Shown: one piece after another, positions 25,998 to 34,997 of the stretch | Layout of the letters: every line of letters begins with the position of its first letter | How positions within the stretch are numbered: position 1 is the stretch's first letter | DNA from: an uncultured Sandaracinus sp. | GTDB lineage: Bacteria; Myxococcota_A; Polyangia; Polyangiales; Sandaracinaceae | DNA length: 36,237 bases | Assembly (NCBI GenBank): GCA_903828805.1 | Contig: CAIKNO010000285.1 | Location: forward strand, 1 to 36,237 | Direction of reading: 5' to 3' | The notes under the pieces: generated by a model | The model's input: the letters and a program-made list of their open reading frames with translations, nothing else | The model's database searches: none | Told to the model about the DNA's origin: nothing | Program-made: the position numbers and the translations under genes

Positions 25998-27194
25998 ATG
26001 AAGCGGACGCAGGAGTCTGGACGGACGACCGAGTCTCGTGCCGTGCATGGCGGGGAGGCTCGCTCTCGTGCGCTCGACACGCTGGCCGAGCCGATCGCCC
26101 AGACGGCCACGTACACCTTCGAGAGCACGGCGGCCCTCGTCGCGTACATGGAGGGCGACGGCGGCGAGCGCGAGGAGTACGGGCGCTACGGCAATCCCAC
26201 CGTGCGTACGCTCGAGCGCAAGCTGGCAGCGCTCGAGGGCACCGACGACGCGGTGGCGTTCGGGAGCGGCATGGCAGCGGTCACGACGTCGATCTTGGCG
26301 CTCGTCAAGAGCGGCTCGCACGTCGTGCTCTTCTCGGACTGTTACCGGCGCACCCGGCAGTTCGTGACGGGGTTCCTGGACCGCTTCGGCGTCGAGAGCA
26401 CCCTCGTTCCTCCGGCCGACATCGACGCGCTCGAGAGGGCCCTGACACCCCGGACCCGGCTCGTCGTCAGCGAGGCGCCGACGAACCCGTACAACCACGT
26501 GCTCGACCTCGCGCGTCTCGGCGCCGTGTGCCGCGAGCGGCGGGTCAAGACGATGATCGACGCGACGTTCGCGACGCCTGTCAACCTGCGACCGGCCGAG
26601 CACGGCATCGATCTCGTCGTGCACAGCGCGACGAAATATCTGGGGGGGCACAACGACGTCCTCGCGGGCATGGTGGCGGGCCCCGAGAACCTGATCTCGC
26701 TCATCCGCGATCTGCGCCACGTCCTCGGGGGCATCCTCGATCCGCATGCGGCGTACCTCGTGCACCGCGGAATCAAGACGCTCGCGGTGCGCGTGAAGCA
26801 GCAGAACGCGACGGCGCAGGCCCTGGCCGAGGCGCTCGAGGCGCACCCGCGCGTGCGGCGGGTCTGGTATCCGGGCCTGGCGTCGCATCCGCACCACGAC
26901 ATCGCACGCCGCCTGATGACCGGCTTCGGCGGGGTCGTCACGTTCGCGCTGCATGGGGATCTCGCATCGACCGGGCGCTTCGTCGACGCGTGCCGCTTTC
27001 CTCGCATCGCCCCCAGCCTCGGGGGGGTGGAATCGCTCATCGAACAGCCGGCGCTGATGAGCTTCTTCGAGCTCTCGAGCGAGCAGCGGCTCGCGGTCGG
27101 CATCAGCGACGACCTGGTCCGCTACGCCGTCGGCATCGAGGACACCGACGAGCTCATCGCCGACGTCTTGCGGGCGCTGGACGAGACGGCGTAG
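25998..27194 (+). CDS. Trans-sulfuration PLP enzyme (cystathionine gamma-synthase / beta- or gamma-lyase family)
   Basis: YGRYGNPTVRTLERKLAALEGTDDAVAFGSGMAAV..., PLP-lysine region LVVHSATKYLGGHNDVLAG, SLGGVESLIEQPA. Confidence 0.92.
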   Translation: MKRTQESGRTTESRAVHGGEARSRALDTLAEPIAQTATYTFESTAALVAYMEGDGGEREEYGRYGNPTVRTLERKLAALEGTDDAVAFGSGMAAVTTSILALVKSGSHVVLFSDCYRRTRQFVTGFLDRFGVESTLVPPADIDALERALTPRTRLVVSEAPTNPYNHVLDLARLGAVCRERRVKTMIDATFATPVNLRPAEHGIDLVVHSATKYLGGHNDVLAGMVAGPENLISLIRDLRHVLGGILDPHAAYLVHRGIKTLAVRVKQQNATAQALAEALEAHPRVRRVWYPGLASHPHHDIARRLMTGFGGVVTFALHGDLASTGRFVDACRFPRIAPSLGGVESLIEQPALMSFFELSSEQRLAVGISDDLVRYAVGIEDTDELIADVLRALDETA

Positions 27195-27416
27195 CCGCCC
27201 GCAAGTCGGACGACGGCCCCACACGCTCGCCGGCCGCGCCTCGACGCCTGGACGAGACGGCGTCGCCGTCGGCACGTCGGAGGCACTCGGAGGGCGGTGC
27301 CGAGCCTCTCGACGCCTTCCGGGCGACGGAACGACGAACGGGGCGAGCGCCAGGCGCTGCCCCGTTCCTTCGGTGGTCGTCGGTCCAGGTCGAGGCCCGG
27401 CCGACCCTTCACGCAC

Positions 27417-29825
27417 TCAGTCCTCTGCGTCGCCCTCGTCCGTGCGCGAGAGACGGATCAGTTCGTTGCGTGCCTCTTCGGCCCCGGCGCCGCCCTGATC
27501 GCGCGCGCCCATGAGCAGGCCGGTCTCGCCCATCGATCCGAGGAGGTTCGCGGCGTTTCGGCGGGCCGCTTCGTCGCTGCCCGTCAACTGGGCGAACAGT
27601 CGGTTGCGGATGTCCCGGGCGCTCAGGCCATGGATCCCGTCCCATCCCGCGCGGAGCCGCGCCATCAGCGGCTGCCACGCCCAGCCCATGCCGCCCTCGT
27701 TGAGGATCTGCGCGACGCGGATCCGACGGGCGACCTGGCCGGAGGTCCAGAGGTCCTCCGTGACGAGGTTGAACCAATCGTTCTCGGCGTTCATCAGGCT
27801 CTCCTGCAGCACGCTGCGGAGCTCGTCGTCCTCGGCGACCCGGGCGAGGAGTCGTTGCGCGGCTTCCTCGCTGCCTCCGAGGGCGATCGCGGTCGCGGCG
27901 TCGCGGGCGGTCTCAGGGCTCTCGAGCATCGTGAGGAGGCGTGCATCGTTCGCAGGGTCGGCGGCATAGCCGACGGCCACCGCAGCCGGCCGCCGCACAT
28001 CCGGCGGGGTCGAGGGATTGGCGATCAGATCGAGCAGCGCGGTCCCGAGGGCGCGGCTCGGTCGCTGCCACAGCGCGCCGAGGTAGTAGCGGCGGGTCGC
28101 CTCTTCGAGGTCGGTCTGCTGCACCTTGGACAGCACCTGCTGCAGGATCTCGTCGTTCGCGATCGCTCCGAGCGCGAGGCCCGCATCGTTTCGCAGCCGG
28201 ATGTCGTCCTGCGGGTCTTCGATGATCGTCATCAGCGCCTCGGCCGCTTCGGCGCGGCCGTAGCGGCCCAGCGCGCGGACGGCCGCGGTGCGGTTGTCGT
28301 ACTCGCGCTGGAGCGGCACGCCCGCCATGCCCATGTACTGCGCGAAGTCCTGATCGCGCCCGCGGGGGATGATGCGCATGAGCGCATCGAAGCCGCGGTC
28401 ATCGCCGAGATCGGCGAGCGCGAGGGCGGCGGGCGCGATGTCGTCGCCGTCGAGGTTGCGGAGCAGCGTCGGTGCCGCGGCGGTGGCGCCGCTCTTGCCG
28501 AGGACCCGGATGACCGAGGCGCGGCGGCCGAGGAAGCGCTCGTCCTCGAGCATCGGCGTCAGCGCGGCCGCGATCTCCGGGGCGCGGATCAGCATCAGCG
28601 CGTCGAGCGCGTCGCGCCCGGTCTCGGTGTTCTCGTTCTGCGCGAGCTGCACGAGCGCGTTGGCCGCGCGGGCATCGCCGAGGTCCGCCAGGCCGCGCGC
28701 GGCGTCCATGCGGGCGCGCTCGTCTTCGCTCACGAGGAGCGTGGCGAGGCCGTCGGCCGCCGCGGGGTCGTGCGTGGCCGCGAGCATGGTCGCGAGGTCG
28801 CGCTGCGTCGTGTCGTCGGTCGACGACGTGAGCAGCACGGACAGGCCGCGCGCGCCGGTCGAGCGGCGCAAGGCCTCGAGCACGGAGACCCGCATCGCCG
28901 GATCACGCTGCATCAGCTGGAACAGCGGGACCGCCGCGCGGGGATCGCCGATGCGGCCGAGGCCGGCCGCCGCGATGCGCAGGATGTTCTGGCCCTCTTC
29001 GCGGTGGGCCTCGTCGGTGTTCTGTGGGTCGTTGATGATGCGCGTCAGCGGGTCGATGACGGCCGGCGTCGCGGCCTCGGAGAGGGCCTGGGCCACGAGT
29101 GTGCGGACGGCGGCCGACTCGCTGGTGGTCAGCTCCGGCGTGGAGAGCCGCTCGACGCCGACGACGTTGACGATGACGCGCGCGTCGAACGCGGGGTGGC
29201 GCTGATGCTGCAGGCGGCCGCTCTGGAACTCATCGATGATCGCGTCGCTCGCGGCTTGCTCGCCGAGCACGGCGAGGGCCCACACGACCGGCGCGCGATC
29301 GCGGTCGTCGGTCGTCGGCAACACGCGCAGCAGGGCCTGCTTCGCGGAGTCCGCACCCGGGGTGCCGATGTCGGCGAGCGCGCGCGCCGCGTGGGCGCGC
29401 AACACGCCCGGCTGATCGAGGAAGGGAAGCAGCGCAGGCACGGCCTCGGCGTGATGGTACTGGCCGAGCTTCTCCATGATCCGCATGCGGACGTCGTCGA
29501 ACTGCGTGCGGGGAAGCTCCTCCTGGATCTGCCGCAGGAAGTCCTGCGGGTCCTGGGCTTGCTGGGCCGCGTTGTAGGTGTCCCATCGGTGCTGGTGGGC
29601 CTGGTCGCGCACGTACCAACCGGCGCCGAGGCCGAGCACGCCGGCGATCATCAGGAAGGTGACGACCCGACCGAACGTCGAGGTGCGCTTGCCGATCTTC
29701 GCGACGACTTGATCGTCATCGAGCCCCGACACCTCGTTGCGCGCCCGCGAGAGCGCATCGTCGCCCGAGGCAGGCGCATCGGGGAGGGCCGGGAGTTCGT
29801 CGTTCGTGTCGAGATCGTCGTCCAT
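27417..29825 (-). CDS. Single-pass membrane-anchored HEAT-repeat protein
   Basis: Cytosolic-like acidic N-terminus, TM segment VVTFLMIAGVLGLGAGWYV, then many HEAT/PBS-lyase-like repeats (AVPALLPFLDQPGVLRAHAARALADIGTP; ARAANALVQLAQN...). Confidence 0.85.
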   Translation of the reverse strand: MDDDLDTNDELPALPDAPASGDDALSRARNEVSGLDDDQVVAKIGKRTSTFGRVVTFLMIAGVLGLGAGWYVRDQAHQHRWDTYNAAQQAQDPQDFLRQIQEELPRTQFDDVRMRIMEKLGQYHHAEAVPALLPFLDQPGVLRAHAARALADIGTPGADSAKQALLRVLPTTDDRDRAPVVWALAVLGEQAASDAIIDEFQSGRLQHQRHPAFDARVIVNVVGVERLSTPELTTSESAAVRTLVAQALSEAATPAVIDPLTRIINDPQNTDEAHREEGQNILRIAAAGLGRIGDPRAAVPLFQLMQRDPAMRVSVLEALRRSTGARGLSVLLTSSTDDTTQRDLATMLAATHDPAAADGLATLLVSEDERARMDAARGLADLGDARAANALVQLAQNENTETGRDALDALMLIRAPEIAAALTPMLEDERFLGRRASVIRVLGKSGATAAAPTLLRNLDGDDIAPAALALADLGDDRGFDALMRIIPRGRDQDFAQYMGMAGVPLQREYDNRTAAVRALGRYGRAEAAEALMTIIEDPQDDIRLRNDAGLALGAIANDEILQQVLSKVQQTDLEEATRRYYLGALWQRPSRALGTALLDLIANPSTPPDVRRPAAVAVGYAADPANDARLLTMLESPETARDAATAIALGGSEEAAQRLLARVAEDDELRSVLQESLMNAENDWFNLVTEDLWTSGQVARRIRVAQILNEGGMGWAWQPLMARLRAGWDGIHGLSARDIRNRLFAQLTGSDEAARRNAANLLGSMGETGLLMGARDQGGAGAEEARNELIRLSRTDEGDAED

Positions 29826-29978
29826 CGGTCATCTTCTCCAGGCCAGCAGGCCACGCTCGTTTCGCGGCGGAACAGTAGCGAAAGAGGAGGGGAGGGTTCA
29901 ATCCCAGCGCGCGGGCCTCGTCGAAATGCGGCAGGGCCGGTCGCATGCGCCCGTCGCGGCGTCGGCTTCGTGGGTGCG

Positions 29979-30008
29979 TTGACCCCGGACGCCAGCCTCC
30001 GCTATCGT
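29979..30008 (+). promoter_or_regulatory. Candidate sigma70-like promoter (TTGACC - 18 nt - TATCGT) upstream of the HU/IHF gene
   Basis: Direct reading; ends about 25 nt upstream of ATG 30034. Confidence 0.5.
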
Positions 30009-30033
30009 CCGACCGGTCCTTCGCGGAGCGCGC

Positions 30034-30375
30034 ATGACGAAGTCCGAGTTGATCGACGCCCTCGCTCGGCGCACCAAGATCACCAAGAGCCGCGCAGAGC
30101 GCGTCGTGAACTCCGTCTTCGAGGCGATGACGACGGCGCTCTCGCAGGGCGACGGGATCGAGATCCGCGGGTTCGGAAGCTTCTCGGTCCGAGACTACAA
30201 GCCGTACAAGGGCCGAAACCCCAGGACGGGCACGGCGGTCGCCGTCGCCGAGAAGCGTTTGCCGTTCTTCAAGGTCGGCAAGGAACTCAAGGACCTCGTG
30301 AACCAGGGCGGCCCGCCGTTCGCCGCGGACGACGAGGACGAGGACGACGACGAGGACGAGGACGACGACCGATGA
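30034..30375 (+). CDS. HU/IHF-family DNA-binding protein with acidic C-terminal tail
   Basis: MTKSELIDALARRTKITKSRAERVVNSVFEAMTTALSQGDGIEIRGFGSFSVRDYKPYKGRNPRTG...; tail ADDEDEDDDEDEDDDR. Confidence 0.93.
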   Translation: MTKSELIDALARRTKITKSRAERVVNSVFEAMTTALSQGDGIEIRGFGSFSVRDYKPYKGRNPRTGTAVAVAEKRLPFFKVGKELKDLVNQGGPPFAADDEDEDDDEDEDDDR

Positions 30376-30424
30376 GCGGCCTCGGCCGCAGCGGTTCGTG
30401 GTCCCTTTGAACAGGAGTCCGGGG

Positions 30425-31654
30425 ATGTTTCCCGTCGATGAGCAGCTGGCCGTGCTGACGCGCGGCGTGGTCGACCTCGTGTCGGAGGCCGAGCTTCGGT
30501 CTCGCCTCGAGACGTCCGTGAAGACGGGACGACCGCTGAAGATCAAGGCCGGGTTCGATCCGACGAGACCCGACCTGCACCTCGGGCACACCGTGCTCAT
30601 GAGCAAGATGCGCCAGTTCCAGCAGCTGGGGCACGAGGTCATCTTCGTCGTCGGTGACTTCACGGCCGCGATCGGCGATCCGAGCGGACGGAACAAGACG
30701 CGGCCGCCGCTCACCCGGGAGGAGATCGTCGCGGGCGCCGAGAGCTACGCGGAGCAGGCGTTCAAGGTGCTCGACCGCGATCGAACCCGCCTCGAGTACA
30801 ACTCGAGCTGGCTCGGCCGGATGGGGTTCGACGACGTCATCCGCCTCGCGGGCAAGTACACGCTCGCGCGGATGATGGAGCGGCAGGACTTCAAGGATCG
30901 CTGGGAGAACGCCGTCAGCATCTCGCTCCACGAGCTGCTCTATCCGCTCGCCCAGGGCTACGACTCCGTGCATCTCGAGTGCGACGTGGAGCTCGGAGGC
31001 ACCGATCAGCTCTTCAATCTCATGGTCGGCCGAGACCTCATGAAGGAGTGGGGACAGCGGCCGCAGATCGTGATGACGACGCCGATCCTCGAGGGCCTGA
31101 GCGCCCGCTTCGAGGGGGGCCGGATCGTCGGCGACAAGATGAGCAAGTCGCTCGACAACTACGTCGGGGTCAGCGAGCCGGCCGAGCAGCAGCTCGGGAA
31201 GCTCATGAGCGTCGGCGACGAGGTGATGTGGCGCTACTACGAACTTCTGTCGGCCGAGCCGAGCGAGGTCATCGCAGAGCGCCGGGCCCGGTGCGCGCGC
31301 GGTGAGATGAATCCCCGCGATGCGAAGATGCTGCTGGCCAAGGAGATCGTGGCGCGCTTCCACTCGGACGCCGAGGCCGAGCGCGTGCATGCTGCGTGGG
31401 AGAAGCAGTTCTCTCAGCGTCAGGTGCCCGACGAGATGCCCGAGCACACGCTCTCCGGCGGGACGTGCACGCTCGTCGCATCGCTCGTCGCGGCCCAGCT
31501 GGCGGCCAGCAATGGCGACGCGCGTCGCAAGATCGAGCAAGGTGCGGTCGACGTGGACAGCCAGCGGGTGCGGGACGTGAAGGCGACCCTGACCGAAGGG
31601 CGCCACGTCTTGCGTGCAGGCCGCCACTACGCCGCCATCACCATCACGCCGTGA
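30425..31654 (+). CDS. tyrS: Tyrosyl-tRNA synthetase
   Basis: KAGFDPTRPDLHLGHTVLMSKMRQFQ, FTAAIGDPSGRNKTR, GDKMSKSLDNYVG, C-terminal S4-like region. Confidence 0.96.
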   Translation: MFPVDEQLAVLTRGVVDLVSEAELRSRLETSVKTGRPLKIKAGFDPTRPDLHLGHTVLMSKMRQFQQLGHEVIFVVGDFTAAIGDPSGRNKTRPPLTREEIVAGAESYAEQAFKVLDRDRTRLEYNSSWLGRMGFDDVIRLAGKYTLARMMERQDFKDRWENAVSISLHELLYPLAQGYDSVHLECDVELGGTDQLFNLMVGRDLMKEWGQRPQIVMTTPILEGLSARFEGGRIVGDKMSKSLDNYVGVSEPAEQQLGKLMSVGDEVMWRYYELLSAEPSEVIAERRARCARGEMNPRDAKMLLAKEIVARFHSDAEAERVHAAWEKQFSQRQVPDEMPEHTLSGGTCTLVASLVAAQLAASNGDARRKIEQGAVDVDSQRVRDVKATLTEGRHVLRAGRHYAAITITP

Positions 31655-31747
31655 ACGCGCCCGGCCTCCCGCGGCCGCCCGTCAGGTCGATGGGCGCGCC
31701 GCGCGGGGGCGTCACCGTCGCCCTTCCTGCGAACGGCGAGCGCGAGG

Positions 31748-33112
31748 TCAGAGGGGCGAGGCTTCGAGCACCGCCGCGACGACCCGGTCCGGTCCGGCCG
31801 ATTTGCAGGCCTCGATGACCACGTCCGCGGGCGTCCGGCCGCGCTCGAGCAGCGCGCGAAGAGGGGCGAGGTGGACGGTCTCGTCGCGCCCCTCGGGGTC
31901 GAGACAGCCGAGCCGGCGCAGGCCCGCCTCGGCGAATCCGAGCACGTCCATCGCCCATTCTCCGACGTCGCGACCCGCGAGCGGGGCCTTCAACCCGTCG
32001 CGTGCGATCGCGGGGCGGGCCGCCTCGAGGGTGTCGTGATCCCAGCGGGCGCCGAGCGTTTCGAGGGCCGAGAGCGCCTCGTCGTCGTGCAACAACCCCT
32101 TCCAGAGGGCCGGCAGCGCGGGCAGCAGCACGCCACGCTGGGCGTCGGCTCCGCGCATCTCGAGCGTCTTCTTGAGACGGACCTCGGGGAAGAGCGTGTT
32201 GAGGTGCGTGAGCCAGTCTTCGCGGGTGGCGCGCTCGCCGTCGAACCCGTCGCTCCAGAACGCGCGGAACGTCTGACCGGTGTTGTGCAGGACGCGGTCG
32301 CCCCTCTTGACGAGGAACATCGGGATGTCGAGCGCCCACTGCACGTAGTCGACGAAGCGCGCCTGCTCGGACCAGGCGAAGGGGAGCAGGCCACTCCGAT
32401 CGGGGTCGACGTCGAGCCAGACCGCGCCGCGATGCGTCCGCTCGCCGGTGAGCCGTCCCTCGACGAGGGGGCTGTTCGCGAACATCGCGGTCACGAGCGG
32501 CTGCACGCGGAGAGACACGCGGAGCTTCCGCATCGCGTCGGTCTCGCTGGCGTAGTCGTGGTTCGACTGCACCGTGCACGTGCGCAGCATCATGTCGACC
32601 GCGAGCGTGCCGCGGGTCGGCAGGTACGAGCGCATGATCGGGTAGCGCAGCTTCGGCACCCACGGGAGGTCTTCGCGCCGGGCGAAGGGCTGGAAGCCGA
32701 GGCCGAGCCACATGACGCCGAGCGAGGCGGAGAGGGCCTCGAGCTCGGCGAGGTGCACGCGAACCTCCTCCGCGGTCTCGTGGATCGTATGCAGCGGCGC
32801 GCCGGAGAGCTCGAGCTGCGCGCCCGGCTCGAGGGTGATGGAGGCGCCGGCCCGGGTGAGCTGGATCGGCGGCCCGGCGGCGTGCTCGCGCTCGAGGTGC
32901 CACCCGTGGTGCTCGGCCAGGTGCTCGAGGAAGGTGGTGACGCTGCGCGCGCCGACGAAGGGCAGCGGCGTTCCGTCGACGAACACGCCGTGCTTTTCGG
33001 CCTCGGTGCCCACGCGCCACTCCGATCGCGGCTTGCAGGCCTCGTGCAGCGGGGCGATGAGGTCGTCGAGCGACCGGAGCGGTCGAAGGTCGGGTTCGGC
33101 GGAGGTGGCCAT
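31748..33112 (-). CDS. gshA: Glutamate-cysteine ligase (plant/alphaproteobacterial-type GCS2 family)
   Basis: WRVGTEAEKHGV, ITLEPGAQLELSGAPLHTIHETAEEV, MRSYLPTRGTLAVDMMLRTCTVQSNHDYASE, LNTLFPEVRLKKTLEMRGAD. Confidence 0.85.
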   Translation of the reverse strand: MATSAEPDLRPLRSLDDLIAPLHEACKPRSEWRVGTEAEKHGVFVDGTPLPFVGARSVTTFLEHLAEHHGWHLEREHAAGPPIQLTRAGASITLEPGAQLELSGAPLHTIHETAEEVRVHLAELEALSASLGVMWLGLGFQPFARREDLPWVPKLRYPIMRSYLPTRGTLAVDMMLRTCTVQSNHDYASETDAMRKLRVSLRVQPLVTAMFANSPLVEGRLTGERTHRGAVWLDVDPDRSGLLPFAWSEQARFVDYVQWALDIPMFLVKRGDRVLHNTGQTFRAFWSDGFDGERATREDWLTHLNTLFPEVRLKKTLEMRGADAQRGVLLPALPALWKGLLHDDEALSALETLGARWDHDTLEAARPAIARDGLKAPLAGRDVGEWAMDVLGFAEAGLRRLGCLDPEGRDETVHLAPLRALLERGRTPADVVIEACKSAGPDRVVAAVLEASPL

Positions 33113-33246
33113 GGTCGGGGTCGTCTCGGAGCTCGGTCGTGGGTCGTGAGGCGCCCGGGGGCCGGAAGCTTCTCGGGGCGGGACGCTAGCACGAACCGCG
33201 ATTCGTCTCGCGGACGAGAAGCCCCTCGGGTACGCTGCGCCGCGAC

Positions 33247-33594
33247 ATGAACCGCGGTGATGTTGAAGGTGTGGTCGGCCCCCTCCTCGTGGTGCGCGGG
33301 CGCGTCGGCGGCAAGGGGAGCCTCCGCGTCGACGGTGTGGTCGAAGGGGAGATCGACGTCGAGGGCAGCCTCGTGGTCGGGCCCGAGGGCACGGTCGTCG
33401 GGCCCGTCCGGGCGCAGGCGGTCGAGGTCGACGGGGAAGTGCACGGGCGCGTGCAGGCGGGTGAGGTCGTCACCTTGCGGGCCGGTGGGCTCGTTCAGGG
33501 AGACGTCCGCGCGCGGCGCATCGCGATCGACGACGGGGCGTCGCTGCACGGCGGGATCGAGATGGACTTCGAGGTCGAGGGGGAGGGCGCCTGA
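33247..33594 (+). CDS. Bactofilin-like polymer-forming cytoskeletal protein
   Basis: Beta-helix periodicity VRGRVGGKGSLRVDGVVEGEIDVEGSLVVGPEGTVVGPVRAQAVEVDGEVHGRVQAGEVVTLRAGGLVQGDVRARRIAIDDGASLHGGI. Confidence 0.88.
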   Translation: MNRGDVEGVVGPLLVVRGRVGGKGSLRVDGVVEGEIDVEGSLVVGPEGTVVGPVRAQAVEVDGEVHGRVQAGEVVTLRAGGLVQGDVRARRIAIDDGASLHGGIEMDFEVEGEGA

Positions 33595-34409
33595 TGCGCG
33601 GATCGGTCATTCCTGCGGGGCTGTGGGTCGAGGGTGAGGTCCGGGGCCAAGGCGATCTCGTGATCGCCGGTACGGTCGAGGGCCCGGTGTCGATCGACGG
33701 CCACCTCGTGATCGAGGTCGGCGGGATGCTTCGCGGGGAAGCCAAGGCGCGTGCGGTGGTCGTGCGTGGGACGTTGCTCGGACCCGCCCTCGCCGAGGAG
33801 AGCATCCGGCTGGAGCCGGGCGCCCGGATGATCGGCGACGCGCGGGCGGAGCGGGTCGCGGTGGTGGAGGGCGCGCTGCTGCGGGGCCGGATCACCATGA
33901 CGGGTGTGCCAGCGTTGCGGCGTTCGTCGGCGGGTGCGCTCACCTCGCCCGGACTGCGTTCGTCCCCCGGCACGTTGTCGACGCCGGGTTTGCTCACGTC
34001 GCCCGGGCTTCGTTCATCCCCGGGCACGCTGTCGACCGCGGGCACGCTGTCGACCGCGGGCTCGCTCATGTCGCCCGGGCTCCTGCGGTCTCCGGAACCG
34101 ACGCCTTCCGCGGCGGCACGCGGCGCGGGTGCGTTGGCCGCGGAGGGGTCTTCCTCGCCGCTGGCGGTTTCCTCGTCGATGGCGGCTTCCTCGCCGATGG
34201 AGGTCGCATCGACCGCGGCGTCGGCCTCTCCGGTCACCGCCGCGGCTTCCGCCTCACCGACCTCCCCGGGGTTCCGGCGTCCCTCGCAGGATCCTCGAAG
34301 CGCGGAGCGCCCTGCGGACGAGGGTGGCCGACGTGTGCGTCGTCCTCCGGCACCGGTCGTGCCCGGCCTCGGCCAGACGAGGGCGCGGCGGAAGGACGGC
34401 GGCGCGTGA
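33594..34409 (+). CDS. Second bactofilin-like protein with long Ser/Pro/Gly/Thr repeat-containing C-terminal extension
   Basis: Bactofilin core GLWVEGEVRGQGDLVIAGTVEGPVSIDGHLVIEVGGMLRGEAKARAVVVRGTL...; TGATG overlap with the upstream gene. Confidence 0.85.
   Translation: MRGSVIPAGLWVEGEVRGQGDLVIAGTVEGPVSIDGHLVIEVGGMLRGEAKARAVVVRGTLLGPALAEESIRLEPGARMIGDARAERVAVVEGALLRGRITMTGVPALRRSSAGALTSPGLRSSPGTLSTPGLLTSPGLRSSPGTLSTAGTLSTAGSLMSPGLLRSPEPTPSAAARGAGALAAEGSSSPLAVSSSMAASSPMEVASTAASASPVTAAASASPTSPGFRRPSQDPRSAERPADEGGRRVRRPPAPVVPGLGQTRARRKDGGA
33938..34095. repeat. 54-bp in-frame tandem repeat inside the second bactofilin gene (two copies plus 18-bp inner duplication plus partial third)
   Basis: Units at 33938-33991 and 33992-34045, an 18-nt duplicate at 34046-34063, partial unit from 34064; protein repeat LTSPGLRSSPGTLST(P/A)G. 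Confidence 0.9.
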
Positions 34410-34981
34410 GTGACGCCCGCGCGCGCCTCCTCGAGTTGCTCCGCACGCACTCGTTCGCGCGCCGGCGCGTGGTGCTGGCCTCCGGCCGCGAGAGCGATTT
34501 CTTCATCGACTGCAAGCAGACCGTCCTGCTCGCCGAGGGGCACGCGCTCGCGGGGGCCGCGATGCTCGACGTGGCCCTCGGGCTGCCTCGCTCTCCCGTG
34601 GCCGTCGCCGGCGTCGAGCTCGGCGGATGTCCGCTGGCGAGCGCGGTCGCGCTGCTCTCGTTCCAGCGTGGCCTCCCCTCGCCGTTCGGCGTCGGATGGA
34701 ACGCGGTGTACGTTCGCAAGCAGGCCAAGGATCACGGCAGCCAGCGTCTTCTCGAGGGAGATGTCGGGTTGACGGAGGGCGCTCCCGTCGTGGTCGTCGA
34801 GGACGTGGTGACCACCGGCGGCTCCACGCTTCGTGCCGTGGAGCGCCTCCGCAGCCGCGGTCTCGACGTGGTCGGCGTGGTGGCGCTCGTGGACCGTCTC
34901 GAGGGCGGCGCGGACGCCATCCGGGCCGAGGGGTTGCCGTTCGAAGCGGTCTTCACCCGTCATGATTTCCTTCCCGCGTGA
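34406..34981 (+). CDS. pyrE: Orotate phosphoribosyltransferase
   Basis: HSFARRRVVLASGRESDFFIDCKQTVL..., PRPP motif VVVVEDVVTTGGSTLRAVERLRSRG; GTGA overlap with the bactofilin stop. Confidence 0.93.
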   Translation: MSDARARLLELLRTHSFARRRVVLASGRESDFFIDCKQTVLLAEGHALAGAAMLDVALGLPRSPVAVAGVELGGCPLASAVALLSFQRGLPSPFGVGWNAVYVRKQAKDHGSQRLLEGDVGLTEGAPVVVVEDVVTTGGSTLRAVERLRSRGLDVVGVVALVDRLEGGADAIRAEGLPFEAVFTRHDFLPA

Positions 34982-34997
34982 GCGAGGGTTGACCGGG

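Noticed and set aside
27297-30410. 1037-aa plus-strand ORF opposite the HEAT-repeat gene
   Set aside because: Antisense shadow; low-complexity Arg/Gly/Val composition; the minus strand has coherent HEAT repeats and the ORF also overlaps the HU-like gene.
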